DNA of 64,000 bases from Haliotispira sp965263485 (GTDB lineage Bacteria > Spirochaetota > Spirochaetia > SP-2023): positions 1 through 64,000 of the forward strand of contig CBDHHO010000002.1 in NCBI GenBank assembly GCA_965263485.1, read 5' to 3'. The notes beneath the pieces are model-generated. The model did not search any database, was not told the DNA's origin, and saw nothing but the letters and a program-made list of their open reading frames with translations. Shown here one piece after another: positions 26,050 to 34,624 of this stretch. Every line of letters begins with the position of its first letter. Within the stretch, counting starts at the first letter, position 1. Made by a program: the position numbers and the translations under genes.

Positions 26050-26934
26050 CTACAGAGCTTTCAGGGCCTTTTGCCTGCGTTCCATCATGCGCAGCACAAA
26101 AGGAGTAAAAATCAACTGCATGGCCAACTCCATCTTGCCACCCGGAACCACAATGATATTGGCCCTGGACATCCACGAATCGTGAATCATTGACAGCAAA
26201 TACGGAAAATCTATACCCTTGGGTTTGGCAAAGCGAATCACGCAAAGACTTTCGTCCGAACTGGGAATATCCCGGCTGATGAACGGGTTGGAAGTATCGA
26301 CAACAGGAACCCGCTGGAAATTGACATGGGTCTGGGTAAACTGGGGGCAAATGTAATTCACATAATCCGGCATACGTCGCAAAATAGTGTCTGTCACTGC
26401 TTCTGTGCTATAACCGCGCTGGGTTTTATCGCGGAATAATTTTTGGATCCACTCCAGATTGATCACGGGAACCACGCCAATAAGTAAATCAGGATATTGG
26501 GCAATGTTCAACTCCTGAGTAATCACAGCACCGTGCAGGCCCTCATAAAACAACATATCCGTTCCCTGTTCCAGTTCGGTCCAGGGGGTGAACGTCCCTG
26601 GTTGTTGTTTATGCGGGGATGCTTCTACTTCGTCGTGCAAGTACTTGCGTACCTTGCCGCACCCTGTTTCACTGTAGCAACAAAACAGTTTTTCCAGTTC
26701 AGGCAACAAATTCGTCTCAGGACCAAAGTGGCTAAAGTGTTTGTTGCCATCTCGCTCTGCTTTGAGAGCCGCTTTCTTCATTGCCGCGCGATCATAACGG
26801 TGAAAGCTATCACCCTCTACAAAGACAGCCTGAATGTTTTCACGGCGGAAAATATTGGCAAACGTTTGTGTCACCGTTGAAGTTCCGGCGCCGGATGAAC
26901 CGGTTATAGCGATAATAGGATGTTTTATTGACAT
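26050..26934 (-). CDS. cbbP: Phosphoribulokinase (class I, proteobacterial type)
   Basis: Phosphorylates ribulose-5-phosphate to RuBP, the RuBisCO substrate. 294 residues from the ATG at 26934, which has AGGGAGG about six bases upstream; a longer frame starting at 26976 would overlap cbbF. P-loop AITGSSGAGTSTV, then VEGDSFHRYDR with the catalytic Asp, and FYEGLHGAV (Walker B). NLEWIQKLFRDKTQRGYSTE and RRMPDYVNYICPQF are diagnostic of bacterial octameric PRK rather than the plant type. Last gene of the cbb operon. Appears complete. Confidence 0.95.
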   Translation of the reverse strand: MSIKHPIIAITGSSGAGTSTVTQTFANIFRRENIQAVFVEGDSFHRYDRAAMKKAALKAERDGNKHFSHFGPETNLLPELEKLFCCYSETGCGKVRKYLHDEVEASPHKQQPGTFTPWTELEQGTDMLFYEGLHGAVITQELNIAQYPDLLIGVVPVINLEWIQKLFRDKTQRGYSTEAVTDTILRRMPDYVNYICPQFTQTHVNFQRVPVVDTSNPFISRDIPSSDESLCVIRFAKPKGIDFPYLLSMIHDSWMSRANIIVVPGGKMELAMQLIFTPFVLRMMERRQKALKAL

Positions 26935-26947
26935 TCCGGACCTCCCT

Positions 26948-28054
26948 TTATGCTCTGAATAAACCACGGATGGCAAATAGTGGAGACTCTTCGTAGTCGC
27001 TCTGCTCTTCTTCCGTATGATGGTAAGATTCGATCAGGGCAACTTCTTCAGCAGAACCAAATATCAAGCCAACCCGCTGGTGTATCTGCTTGGGCTCTAC
27101 TTCGTTAATTGCGATATAACCGTTGGAGCAAAGACCTCCGGCCTGTTCCATAATCATGGCTATCGGATTGGCTTCGTAGAGCAGGCGAAGGCGACCTGGT
27201 TTTTCCGGGTCTCTGGTATCGCATGGATACATGAAAATACCGCCGCGGATTAAAATGCGATGCGCTTCGCCAACCATGGATGCCACCCAGCGCATATTGA
27301 AATCTTTGCCCCGCTTTCCAAGCTTTCCGGCAAGACATTCGTCAATATAACGCTTGATCGGAGCTTCCCAAAATCGGCTGTTTGAAGCATTGATGGCAAA
27401 CTCACGCGTTTGCCTGGGCACTCGCATATTGGGGTGAGTGAGGCGAAACTCCCCTGTATACGGCTCCAGCGTAAAGCCATTAACCCCTCTGCCAACGGTC
27501 AATATCAACATGGTTGAGGGTCCGTATATGGCATATCCGGCAGCAATCTGCCGGCGACCCAATTGCAGAAAACCATCTTGTGTAATAGGCTGTTGATCTT
27601 GAACTACAAGCTCAGGGGCACGAAAAACAGAAAAAATACTCCCGACACCGGCATTGACATCAATGTTGCTTGAGCCGTCCAATGGATCGAGTACCAGTAG
27701 ATATTTCCCTTGTGCAAAGTTTTGGGGAATGATATACGGTTCTTCCAATTCTTCAGAAACAATGGCCAGCAAATTTCCGGAACGCTGTGTCGCCTCAATA
27801 AATGTTTCATTGCTCAGGACATCAAGTGCCTTCTGGTTTTCCCCCTGTATATTGGTATTGGTCAAGACCGTGTTGAATTCGGCACACAAAGATCTGTAGC
27901 CGAGCATTTTGGAGACAACTTTACAGGCGCTGGCAATATCCAGAAGCAAGCTGTTCAATTCGCCGATGGCTTCCGGGTAACGCCGTCTTTCTTCAATGAG
28001 ATATTGAGCCAATGTGGGGAGTTCCCAATTGGGCATGGCAAAATTTTGTTGCAT
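26948..28054 (-). CDS. cbbF: Class I fructose-1,6-bisphosphatase
   Basis: Removes the 1-phosphate of fructose-1,6-bisphosphate (possibly also sedoheptulose bisphosphate) in RuBP regeneration. 368 residues. Metal sites: VSEELEEP and LVLDPLDGSSNIDVN (DPLDGSS signature); substrate site: RGGIFMYPCD followed by RLRLLYEANPIAMIMEQAGG. All catalytic residues seem present. Ends 13 bp before cbbP. Upstream, 117 bp including an IS5-like end (28078-28098) separates it from cbbY. Confidence 0.95.
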   Translation of the reverse strand: MQQNFAMPNWELPTLAQYLIEERRRYPEAIGELNSLLLDIASACKVVSKMLGYRSLCAEFNTVLTNTNIQGENQKALDVLSNETFIEATQRSGNLLAIVSEELEEPYIIPQNFAQGKYLLVLDPLDGSSNIDVNAGVGSIFSVFRAPELVVQDQQPITQDGFLQLGRRQIAAGYAIYGPSTMLILTVGRGVNGFTLEPYTGEFRLTHPNMRVPRQTREFAINASNSRFWEAPIKRYIDECLAGKLGKRGKDFNMRWVASMVGEAHRILIRGGIFMYPCDTRDPEKPGRLRLLYEANPIAMIMEQAGGLCSNGYIAINEVEPKQIHQRVGLIFGSAEEVALIESYHHTEEEQSDYEESPLFAIRGLFRA

Positions 28055-28077
28055 CTTTGTGTTCCTTATTCTGGAAT

Positions 28078-28098
28078 GGCACCTCTCAAAATTCGCTT
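28078..28098. repeat. IS5-like terminal repeat inside the cbb operon
   Basis: ggcacctctcaaaattcgctt, left-end form, between cbbY and cbbF. No matching right end within 120 bp, so it may be a truncated short element. Confidence 0.5.
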
Positions 28099-28171
28099 CC
28101 GATGCTGTGCAAACGGGGTTTCACGGCGAATGAGGCGCACAATCCGAAAGATATTTTGTTCACCAGCCCGA

Positions 28172-28879
28172 TTACTGAAGCCAGGCGGCTAAAGTCTGAA
28201 GATCAATTCCCTGTAAACTGGGAAGGATTTTCATGGCACCGTCAAACAAATCATGCTGGCTGTACATAGCGGGAGTCACCACCACTTGCTGTAATCCAGC
28301 TTGCTGTGCAGCCCGCAAGCCCAGAGCCGAATCTTCAAAAACCACACAGTCAGAAGGCTCCAGCCCCAGCCGACTTAATGCCTGGGAATAAACCATTGGG
28401 TCAGGCTTTTTCCGGCTGGCAGTTGAAGCATCCTCGATAACCGTAAAATATTCGGACCACTTGCCGCCGATGGTATTTTGCAGCAGGGTTCTGACATTTT
28501 CAGGTGAGGTGGTGGTTGCAATGGCCAATTGCAAGCCTTGGGAAAACGCTTCTTCAATCAGGTCAGCAACTCCCGGACGCAGCGGTGTTGTGCGAATCAA
28601 CTGCCCATATATTGCGGTTTTGATCTTGTGAATCTGCTTGGCACACTCTGAGGCATTGGAAGGGACTTCCGAACTGATTTCTCTCCAATAAAACAAAATG
28701 CGTTCTTTGCCCCCCGCAACACTGAGCAGGTGCCCATACAGCTTTGAATCCCAATACCAGTCGGCCATGCCCCATCGAGAGCCGGACCGGACGAATGCTT
28801 GGTTAAAGGCTTGGCGGTGCAGATCCTCTGTCTCGGCCAGAGTTCCATCGACATCAAAAATCAAGGCTTTCAAAATCAT
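28172..28879 (-). CDS. cbbY: HAD-family phosphatase CbbY (xylulose-1,5-bisphosphate phosphatase type)
   Basis: 235 residues, HAD superfamily. Motif I FDVDGTLAETEDLHRQAFN, motif II ATTTSPEN, motif III Lys in ASTASRKKPDPM, motif IV VFEDSALGLRAA. The WYWDSKLYGHLLSVAGGKER cap segment is typical of CbbY proteins that destroy xylulose-1,5-bisphosphate, a RuBisCO by-product inhibitor. Position right after cbbX supports this. Complete. Confidence 0.9.
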   Translation of the reverse strand: MILKALIFDVDGTLAETEDLHRQAFNQAFVRSGSRWGMADWYWDSKLYGHLLSVAGGKERILFYWREISSEVPSNASECAKQIHKIKTAIYGQLIRTTPLRPGVADLIEEAFSQGLQLAIATTTSPENVRTLLQNTIGGKWSEYFTVIEDASTASRKKPDPMVYSQALSRLGLEPSDCVVFEDSALGLRAAQQAGLQQVVVTPAMYSQHDLFDGAMKILPSLQGIDLQTLAAWLQ

Positions 28880-28927
28880 TTCTCCGGGGCCGTTTGGTTT
28901 AGCTCAAACTCTGAAAGATACAATCCC

Positions 28928-29932
28928 TCAGCTCTTTGCCTGAGCATCTTGAGTATCCATGGTATTCTCACGTTGTGCCCCAAAGAGCCGACTGGCAAGA
29001 ATATCCGACTGCTCCAAAGTACACAGTTCATCCACGCCCAACTGCGCATCGCGGTCGGCAAAAAGCCGACTGGCCTGCCTTAAGCGCATGCGTTCCAAGG
29101 CATTGCGCACACTGCGGGCATTGGCAAAATGCGGCTGCGCCATGCGCAACCGCAAGTATTCCCCAAAGAAATGCTTTGCTTCTGCACTAAAGCGATAATT
29201 CTGTTCTTTTAAAATACTCTCGGCAATCAGCAAAAGCTCTGCCTGCGTGTAATCGGGAAAATTCAGGTGATGTGCAATACGCGAGTTCATCCCCGGATTA
29301 CTGTAAAAAAAAGTTTCCATGCGATTCTTGTAGCCTGCAAGAATCACAACCAAGTCATCGCGCTGGTTTTCCATGACTTGAAGTAATATTTCAATGGCCT
29401 CTTGCCCGTAATCGCGCTCGTTATCCGGTTTGTAGAGGTAATAGGCCTCGTCGATAAACAATACGCCCCCCATGGCTTTTTTTAGAACCTCACGAGTTTT
29501 AGGCGCAGTGTGCCCAATGTATTGCCCGACCAAATCATCGCGCGTAACACTGACCAGATGCCCCTTCCGTACATAGCCCAAGCGGTGCAGAATTGAGGCC
29601 ATGCGCATGGCCACTGTAGTTTTTCCGGTGCCCGGATTGCCGGTAAAGCACATGTGCAGACTGAGAGCCTGCGCAGATAATCCGTTTTGGGCGCGAAGTT
29701 TGTCGATCACCAGCAGAGCGGCGATGTCACGTACCCGATTTTTTATGGGTTTCAGCCCCACCAGGCCCTGCTCCAACTCACTCAGAACGGCCTCAACCTG
29801 AGACTCCGCTAACACTTCACCAACTGTGTGAAATTGTTCTGCTGCTTCACTCTCTTGCGAGCCCTGTTCAGGTTTCTCAGTGACATTTTCAAGGCCGGAA
29901 TTCCCTCCCCCCGAAATTTGGTAGTCCGACAT
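28928..29932 (-). CDS. cbbX: Red-type RuBisCO activase CbbX (AAA+)
   Basis: 334 residues. Walker A FTGNPGTGKTTVAMRMA (about 96-112), pore loop DDLVGQYIGHTAPKT (about 132-146), Walker B GGVLFIDEAYYL (155-166), sensor 1 VVILAGYKNRM and Arg-finger region NPGMNSRIAHHL. CbbX remodels red-type RuBisCO by pulling the large-subunit C-terminus, activated by RuBP. The N-terminal about 45 residues are low-complexity and unlike the compact proteobacterial form, so the true start may be internal. Lies between cbbS and cbbY. Confidence 0.93.
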   Translation of the reverse strand: MSDYQISGGGNSGLENVTEKPEQGSQESEAAEQFHTVGEVLAESQVEAVLSELEQGLVGLKPIKNRVRDIAALLVIDKLRAQNGLSAQALSLHMCFTGNPGTGKTTVAMRMASILHRLGYVRKGHLVSVTRDDLVGQYIGHTAPKTREVLKKAMGGVLFIDEAYYLYKPDNERDYGQEAIEILLQVMENQRDDLVVILAGYKNRMETFFYSNPGMNSRIAHHLNFPDYTQAELLLIAESILKEQNYRFSAEAKHFFGEYLRLRMAQPHFANARSVRNALERMRLRQASRLFADRDAQLGVDELCTLEQSDILASRLFGAQRENTMDTQDAQAKS

Positions 29933-30099
29933 ATCCAGGCTCCTTTCCCGCTTTGCGCCAGTCTTTGATGCCCGACAAAACCGCGATCAATGCCAGCGCA
30001 CCACACCCGCTTCCGGCAGGGCAGAATGACAGAAAGCAGCACCAATAAAAACACGTTATCGTAATCGCTTTGCCGATTGACGGAAGTTTTTGCTCTCTG

Positions 30100-30534
30100 T
30101 CAGTACCGTTCGCCTTCAGGATGGTTCGTGCTATAAGAATGCACTGTATAGCGTACTGTACGGTTGTGCCACTCTTGGCGCACCAAGGCAAAGCCCGGCT
30201 CTTGGGACGGTCGATTGACGATAAAGCTCATTTTGATTGACTCCACACCGCGTGTAGAATCAAAAGCAAGCAGCCGGATATAGTGGTTGGGAAAGGTCGA
30301 GCGGCAAGATTGAAGTTCCATCAGTACTCCTGCGGCATCCTGCAAGTCAAACATCGGCATGCCATACATTTCCCAGTATGTGTTGCGCGGGTGCGGATCA
30401 TCGGTATATTCGATGCTCCAGGCATAAGCACGGCTCAGGCCAAATTCAATCTGTGCGCGAATTTCATCATCGCTCAAATCAGGTAAAAAGCTGAACTGTC
30501 CCTGAGTCAGCCTCCCTGTCGGGTTGGTCATCAT
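30100..30534 (-). CDS. cbbS: RuBisCO small subunit, red type
   Basis: 144 residues from the ATG at 30534, chosen because AAGGAG lies nine bases upstream; a start at 30561 would overlap the cbbL stop. GQFSFLPDLSDDEIRAQIEF is the red-type start, and EYTDDPHPRNTYWEMYGMPM follows the usual small-subunit core. The C-terminal extension RTVRYTVHSYSTNHPEGERY forms the beta-hairpin that fills the central channel in form IC/ID enzymes. Pairs with cbbL to make the L8S8 holoenzyme. Confidence 0.93.
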   Translation of the reverse strand: MMTNPTGRLTQGQFSFLPDLSDDEIRAQIEFGLSRAYAWSIEYTDDPHPRNTYWEMYGMPMFDLQDAAGVLMELQSCRSTFPNHYIRLLAFDSTRGVESIKMSFIVNRPSQEPGFALVRQEWHNRTVRYTVHSYSTNHPEGERY

Positions 30535-30560
30535 AGTTTCTTTCTCCTTAATGTCTTGCA

Positions 30561-32030
30561 TTAACCTACAGAGACTGTGGGCAAATAGTCGCTCGTATCG
30601 GTAGAAGCGTAATTAAAACTTACGTCCTTCCAGATCTCCAGAGCCTGTTTTAGCGGCGTACAGCTCTGAGCGGCTTTTTGCAGAATTTCCGGGCCTTCTT
30701 CTTTGATGTTGCGCCCTTCGTTGCGCGCTTTAATGATGGTTTCCAAGGCAACGCGATTGGCCACGGCTCCGGCCTGAATACCGGCCGGATGACCGATAGT
30801 ACCGCCGCCAAACTGCAATACGACATCTTCGCCAAACAAATCGATGAGCTGGTGCATCTGACCAGCATGGATACCGCCCGATGCAACCGGCATGACTTTT
30901 TTCAAATCAATCCAGTCCTGATCAAAATAGAGGCCCCTGGGCAGGTCCTGTCGGGTAAAGGTGTCACGGCAGACGTTATAATAACCCTGGACCGTCATTG
31001 GGTCGCCTTCGAGCTTGCCAACTGCGGTGCCTGCATGCAAATGATCCACACCGGCCAACCGAAGCCATTTGGCAATGACCCGAAAAGATACTCCGTGAGA
31101 TTTTTGACGCGTGTATGTACCATGCCCGGCGCGATGCATGTGCAAGATCATGTCGTTTTTGCGACACCAGTTAGACAGACTTTGAATACCTGACCAGCCC
31201 ACAATCAAGTCGATCATGACGATAATACTGCCCAGCTCTTTGGCAAATTCGGCGCGTTCGTAGATGTTTTCCATAGTTGCGGCCGTGACATTTAGATATG
31301 CGCCCTTGACTTCGCCCGTAGCTGCACTGGCCTTGTTGACCCCGTCCATCACATACAAAAAACGGTCACGCCAATGCATAAAGGGCTGTGAGTTGATATT
31401 TTCATCATCTTTCAGAAAGTCCAGGCCACCCTTTAAGCCTTCATAGATCACCCGGCCATAGTTGCGTCCTGAAAGCCCCAGTTTGGGCTTGGTGGTGGCG
31501 CCCAACAGTGGCCGCCCGTATTTGTCCAGACGTTCGCGCTCGACAATCAGGCCCGTAGGTGGGCCTTGAAAGGTTTTAACCATAGCCACAGGCAGGCGGA
31601 TGTCTTCCAGGCGGGCCGCTTTCAGGGGCTTAAAGGAGAATACATTGCCAATCAGGCTGGCGGTAATATTCGCAACCGAGCCTTCCTCAAAAAGAATGAT
31701 GTCATAGGCGACCCAGGCAAAATATTGGCCTGGATTGTTAGGTACCGGCTCTATTTTATAACATTTGGCGCGGTAATTTTCGCAAGCTGTCAGACGATCG
31801 GTCCAGACTACCGTCCAGGTGGCTGTGGAAGACTCCCCGGCTACGGCGGCACCTGCTTCTACGGGGTCCACTCCCTCTTGCGGCGTAATGCGAAAAAGGC
31901 AGATGGTATCGGTATCTTTAGGTTGATAGTCGGGGACCCAGTAGCCCATTTGTCGGTACTTCAGTACACCTGCGCTATAGCGCTTTTTACTATCAATTAT
32001 CTGTGTTGCATCAGTTGCAATGTCTCCCAT
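30561..32030 (-). CDS. cbbL: RuBisCO large subunit, form IC/ID (red type)
   Basis: 489 residues, full length. Fixes CO2 onto RuBP. Active-site residues: Glu66 (AGESSTATWTVVWTD), Asn129 (GNVFSF), Lys181 and Lys183 (TTKPKLGLSG), carbamylated Lys207 with Asp209 and Glu210 (GGLDFLKDDEN), His299 (ILHMHRAG), loop-6 Lys339 (HAGTAVGKLEGD), and FGGGTIGHP. Red-type traits are the 30-residue N-terminal extension and the C-terminal tail recognised by CbbX. Loop 6 has Ala at position 336 where nearly all relatives have Val (Val331 in plants). GGAGG precedes the ATG by five bases. No CbbR regulator lies next to it; a short element sits 57 bp upstream. Confidence 0.97.
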   Translation of the reverse strand: MGDIATDATQIIDSKKRYSAGVLKYRQMGYWVPDYQPKDTDTICLFRITPQEGVDPVEAGAAVAGESSTATWTVVWTDRLTACENYRAKCYKIEPVPNNPGQYFAWVAYDIILFEEGSVANITASLIGNVFSFKPLKAARLEDIRLPVAMVKTFQGPPTGLIVERERLDKYGRPLLGATTKPKLGLSGRNYGRVIYEGLKGGLDFLKDDENINSQPFMHWRDRFLYVMDGVNKASAATGEVKGAYLNVTAATMENIYERAEFAKELGSIIVMIDLIVGWSGIQSLSNWCRKNDMILHMHRAGHGTYTRQKSHGVSFRVIAKWLRLAGVDHLHAGTAVGKLEGDPMTVQGYYNVCRDTFTRQDLPRGLYFDQDWIDLKKVMPVASGGIHAGQMHQLIDLFGEDVVLQFGGGTIGHPAGIQAGAVANRVALETIIKARNEGRNIKEEGPEILQKAAQSCTPLKQALEIWKDVSFNYASTDTSDYLPTVSVG

Positions 32031-32086
32031 AAAAACCTCCTCAGTTTTTGATTTTTCACATAAAATTTTTCAAAATAGCTATTTAT

Positions 32087-32258
32087 GAGCACCTCTAAAA
32101 ATTTGCTTTCGATGCCAGACGAAGACTCCAATGCGAGCTGGCGCAGCATTGGAGAATAAAAGGGGAGGGCCATGCGCAGCCAGGCCCGACCTTCCTCTTT
32201 GCGATCTGGGCGAGCTGGCCCAGCATCTTTCTGTGATGGAGAATTTTTAGAGGTGCCC
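32087..32258. mobile_element. Short non-coding element with IS5-like inverted ends
   Basis: 172 bp bounded by gagcacctctaaaaatttgc and atttttagaggtgccc. Inside is one GC-rich hairpin repeat (ctccaatgcgagctggcgc and complement). Sits just upstream of cbbL. Confidence 0.7.
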
Positions 32259-32504
32259 TTTAAGAAGCATCCCATAAGATTATTGCACGCTTTTTTCCAT
32301 TTGGCAAGTTTTTTTTTAGTTTCATACAGAAGGCTGGTGCACAAACCTCAGAAAAAGCCAGGAAGAATGAATATCTGTACAGGAAGAATGAATATCTGTA
32401 AAAATAGTATAGAAATATAGAAAAGATTTGGAATTCTCCCCCTTCAGGGGGTTGGGGGCTCATACTGAGCTACGAAAGGCAGAAATTCAAGGTGTACCGA
32501 AAGG

Positions 32505-32585
32505 CTCCCATGCGAGCTGGCGCAGCATGGGAGAAACAGGGGAGGGCCGTGCGCAGCCAAGGCCCGACCATCCTTTTCCGCGAAC
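32505..32585 (+). repeat. GC-rich hairpin repeat, single copy
   Basis: ctcccatgcgagctggcgc followed by agcatgggag, then the gggccgtgcgcagccaaggc block, same as the array at 33.9 kb. Confidence 0.7.
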
Positions 32586-32601
32586 TGGCGCCAGCCCTCA
32601 A

Positions 32602-33749
32602 TTACGGTGCCGCAAGAGTAAAAGAAGGTGCCAATATACGATTCGCGGTGGTCCCACAGTTACTTGTGATCCAAGCCTTACTGTACTTGGTGGTATCGAT
32701 TTGGCCCATCATATCGTAGTAGGGCCGCCGAGCTCCCTGAAAAGGATGCCCGTAGAACAACACCGAGTGATCGCCATCAGGATTGTCAGCGTGATAGGAA
32801 TTTCCCGCCTTGGGAGGGAAAACCAAGCGCACTACATTCTCGTGTGGTCCCGTATTTGACTTGGCTCTTAAGAGTAATGCATTCACCACGCCAAAAGAAC
32901 ACTTATTCGTATTATCCAGAAGGGTCTGAATGCTGCGTATGGGCAGGTAGAGGATTTCTCCGCTTCCCACCTCGATGCGACGCAGCTCTACCTTATTGTC
33001 ATGATTGTCCGCAGCATCGATTATCCCAGTATCGTCAATATTCTTTGTCCACATATCCATGCCCCACAGGGCCCGGAGCGGGGAATCCGATATGGGGATT
33101 CCTGAACTACTTTGCAGACCTCTTTCTGATTCAGTCGTGATGGCAGGGGGCAGAGTATTGGGGTAGTTCTCGGTGCTGATCGCCTCAGAGCTTTTGAGGT
33201 GGGCCCCGTTCTGATAGGCGTGGACGTAGTACTGCTGCCCCGGGCTCATAAAGCCCGGATACTTATGTTCAGGCTCGGTGCGCAGATCGACCGCCGCATT
33301 GTGGGGCGGGGGCTCATAATCTTTAGTGACGCTGAAGTAGATTTCCCGCTGGTAGTTTTTATCGGCGGAAAAGCTGCGCTTTATCAGGGCGGGGTGGTCT
33401 TTGACGCTGCTCCAAGCGGGGGCGGCTGAGGAGTCGCTGAGGATGAATTCGTATGTCCCGGCCGGGTTTGCGGTAACGGTGAGCAAAAACTCCCGCAGGC
33501 CGATGATCGTTTTCTCAAAGCGGACCGTGCGGGGCGCCCCATTATCGGCCCCATTATTGCCCCCATCATCGGGCGGATCGCAGGCGGCCAGTAGAATCAG
33601 GGAGCAGAAAAATAAAAGGATAAATGGGCATAAAATCCCCGCAGAGAAATAATTTCCCCTGCTATATAGCTTTAATTTTTTCGATGAGCGATGAGCGATG
33701 AGCGATGAGCGATGAGCGATGAGCGAATTTTACTGAACTTGTGTTCCAT
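32602..33749 (-). pseudogene. Phase-variable lipoprotein gene, out of frame (OFF) in this sequence
   Basis: The start at 33749 (RBS AAGGAG nine bases upstream) opens MEHKFSKIRSSLIAHR and then runs through six copies of a 7-bp repeat (33683-33724) to a stop at 33672, giving only 25 residues. Another frame, lacking its own start, carries on from the repeat with a lipoprotein signal (FCSLILLAACDPP, Cys in a good lipobox) and about 340 more residues to 32602. Seven or four repeats would join start and body. The body is beta-rich (FEKTIIGLREFLLTVTANPAG, DSPLRALWGMDMW, SVLFYGHPFQGARR) without a named domain. Annotated as pseudogene only because this copy is off. Confidence 0.65.
33683..33724 (-). 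repeat. Heptanucleotide repeat (GCTCATC)6, slipped-strand switch candidate
   Basis: Six perfect copies on the coding strand, directly after the start region of the lipoprotein gene. Because 7 is not divisible by 3, each gain or loss changes frame. Confidence 0.8.
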
Positions 33750-33943
33750 ATTGCAATACTCCTTGGTATTATTATGCAAAATAATGCATAAAGATGATGT
33801 ACCGACCGAGGTCGGAATGGTTTTAATAAAAGATGAAATGGGGTTATGAAATGGATTGTTCTTCTCAAAGAATACACGATTCCCCCGCGGAGGGCAAGAG
33901 AAATTGCAGGAAAATCTCTGAAAATTGGCTTTTTTGGGGAGGC

Positions 33944-34490
33944 TCCCATGCGAGCTGGCGCAGCATGGGAGAAACGGGGGAGGGCCGTGCGCAGCCAAGG
34001 CCCGACCTTCCTCTTTTGCGAGCTGGCGCAGCATGGGAGAAACGGGGGAGGGCCGTGCGCAGCCAAGGCCCGACCTTCCTCTTTTGCGAGCTGGCGCAGC
34101 ATGGGAGAAATGGGGAGGGCCGTGCGCAGCCAAGGCCCGACCTTCCTCTTTGCGAGCTGGCGCAGCATGGGAGAAATGGGGAGGGCCGTGCGCAGCCAAG
34201 GCCCGACCTTCCTCTTTGCGAGCTGGCGCAGCATGGGAGAACCAGGGGAGGGCCGTGCGCAGCCAAGGCCCGACCTTCCTCTTTGCGAGCTGGCGCAGCA
34301 TGGGAGAACCAGGGGAGGGCCGTGCGCAGCCAAGGCCCGACCTTCCTCTTTGCGAGCTGGCGCAGCATGGGAGAACCAGGGGAGGGCCGTGCGCAGCCAA
34401 GGCCCGACCTTCCTCTTTGCGAGCTGGCGCAGCATGAGAGAACCAGGGGAGGGCCGTGCGCAGCCAAGGCCCGACCTTCCTCCTTGACAA
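33944..34490 (+). repeat. Tandem array of eight 65-68-bp GC-rich hairpin repeats
   Basis: Eight near-identical units, each gcgagctggcgcagcatggg, then a short variable run (aaacggggg, aaatgggg or aaccagggg), then agggccgtgcgcagccaagg and cccgaccttcctcttt. Within the unit GGGCC and GGCCC pair, and at the array start CTCCCATGC pairs with GCATGGGAG. Adjacent units share the same variant of the variable run (2, 2, then 4), which points to stepwise duplication. Confidence 0.85.
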
Positions 34491-34607
34491 CTGCGCCGCC
34501 TGAGTGCCGCGGGATTTCTCCATATAATAAGACCTGAGCTATGAAAGGCGGGAATTGAAGGTGTGGCGAAGGCAATCTTCAAAGGCAGCATCTTTCTGTG
34601 GTGGGGA

Positions 34608-34623
34608 ATTTTTAGGGGTGCCC
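34608..34623. repeat. IS5-like terminal repeat, right-end form
   Basis: atttttaggggtgccc. Preceded by gcagcatctttctgtg, the same sub-terminal sequence as the right ends at 32.2 and 45.6 kb. Confidence 0.6.
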
Positions 34624-34624
34624 T

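Larger units (their letters stand above)
32031..32601. other. Upstream region of the cbb operon with short elements
   Basis: AT-rich leader of cbbL (32031-32086), a 172-bp element (32087-32258), an AT-rich stretch with a duplicated ggaagaatgaatatctgta (32360-32400) and one GC-rich hairpin repeat (32505-32585). I see no LysR-type regulator gene. Confidence 0.5.

Noticed and set aside
26050..32258. cbb operon as a composite transposon
   Set aside because: Short elements flank both sides, but they carry no transposase and each is closed by its own two ends. The flanking is suggestive of past recombination only, so I do not annotate a transposon.
33944..34490. Possible CRISPR array
   Set aside because: Units are directly adjacent, nearly identical along their whole length and have no unique spacers; no cas gene is near.
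33662..34591. Several long overlapping open frames (up to 309 codons) in five frames across the hairpin-repeat array
   Set aside because: They arise from a GC-rich repeat without stop codons. The peptides are periodic in every frame (for example RKVGPWLRTALP) and have no domain or RBS.
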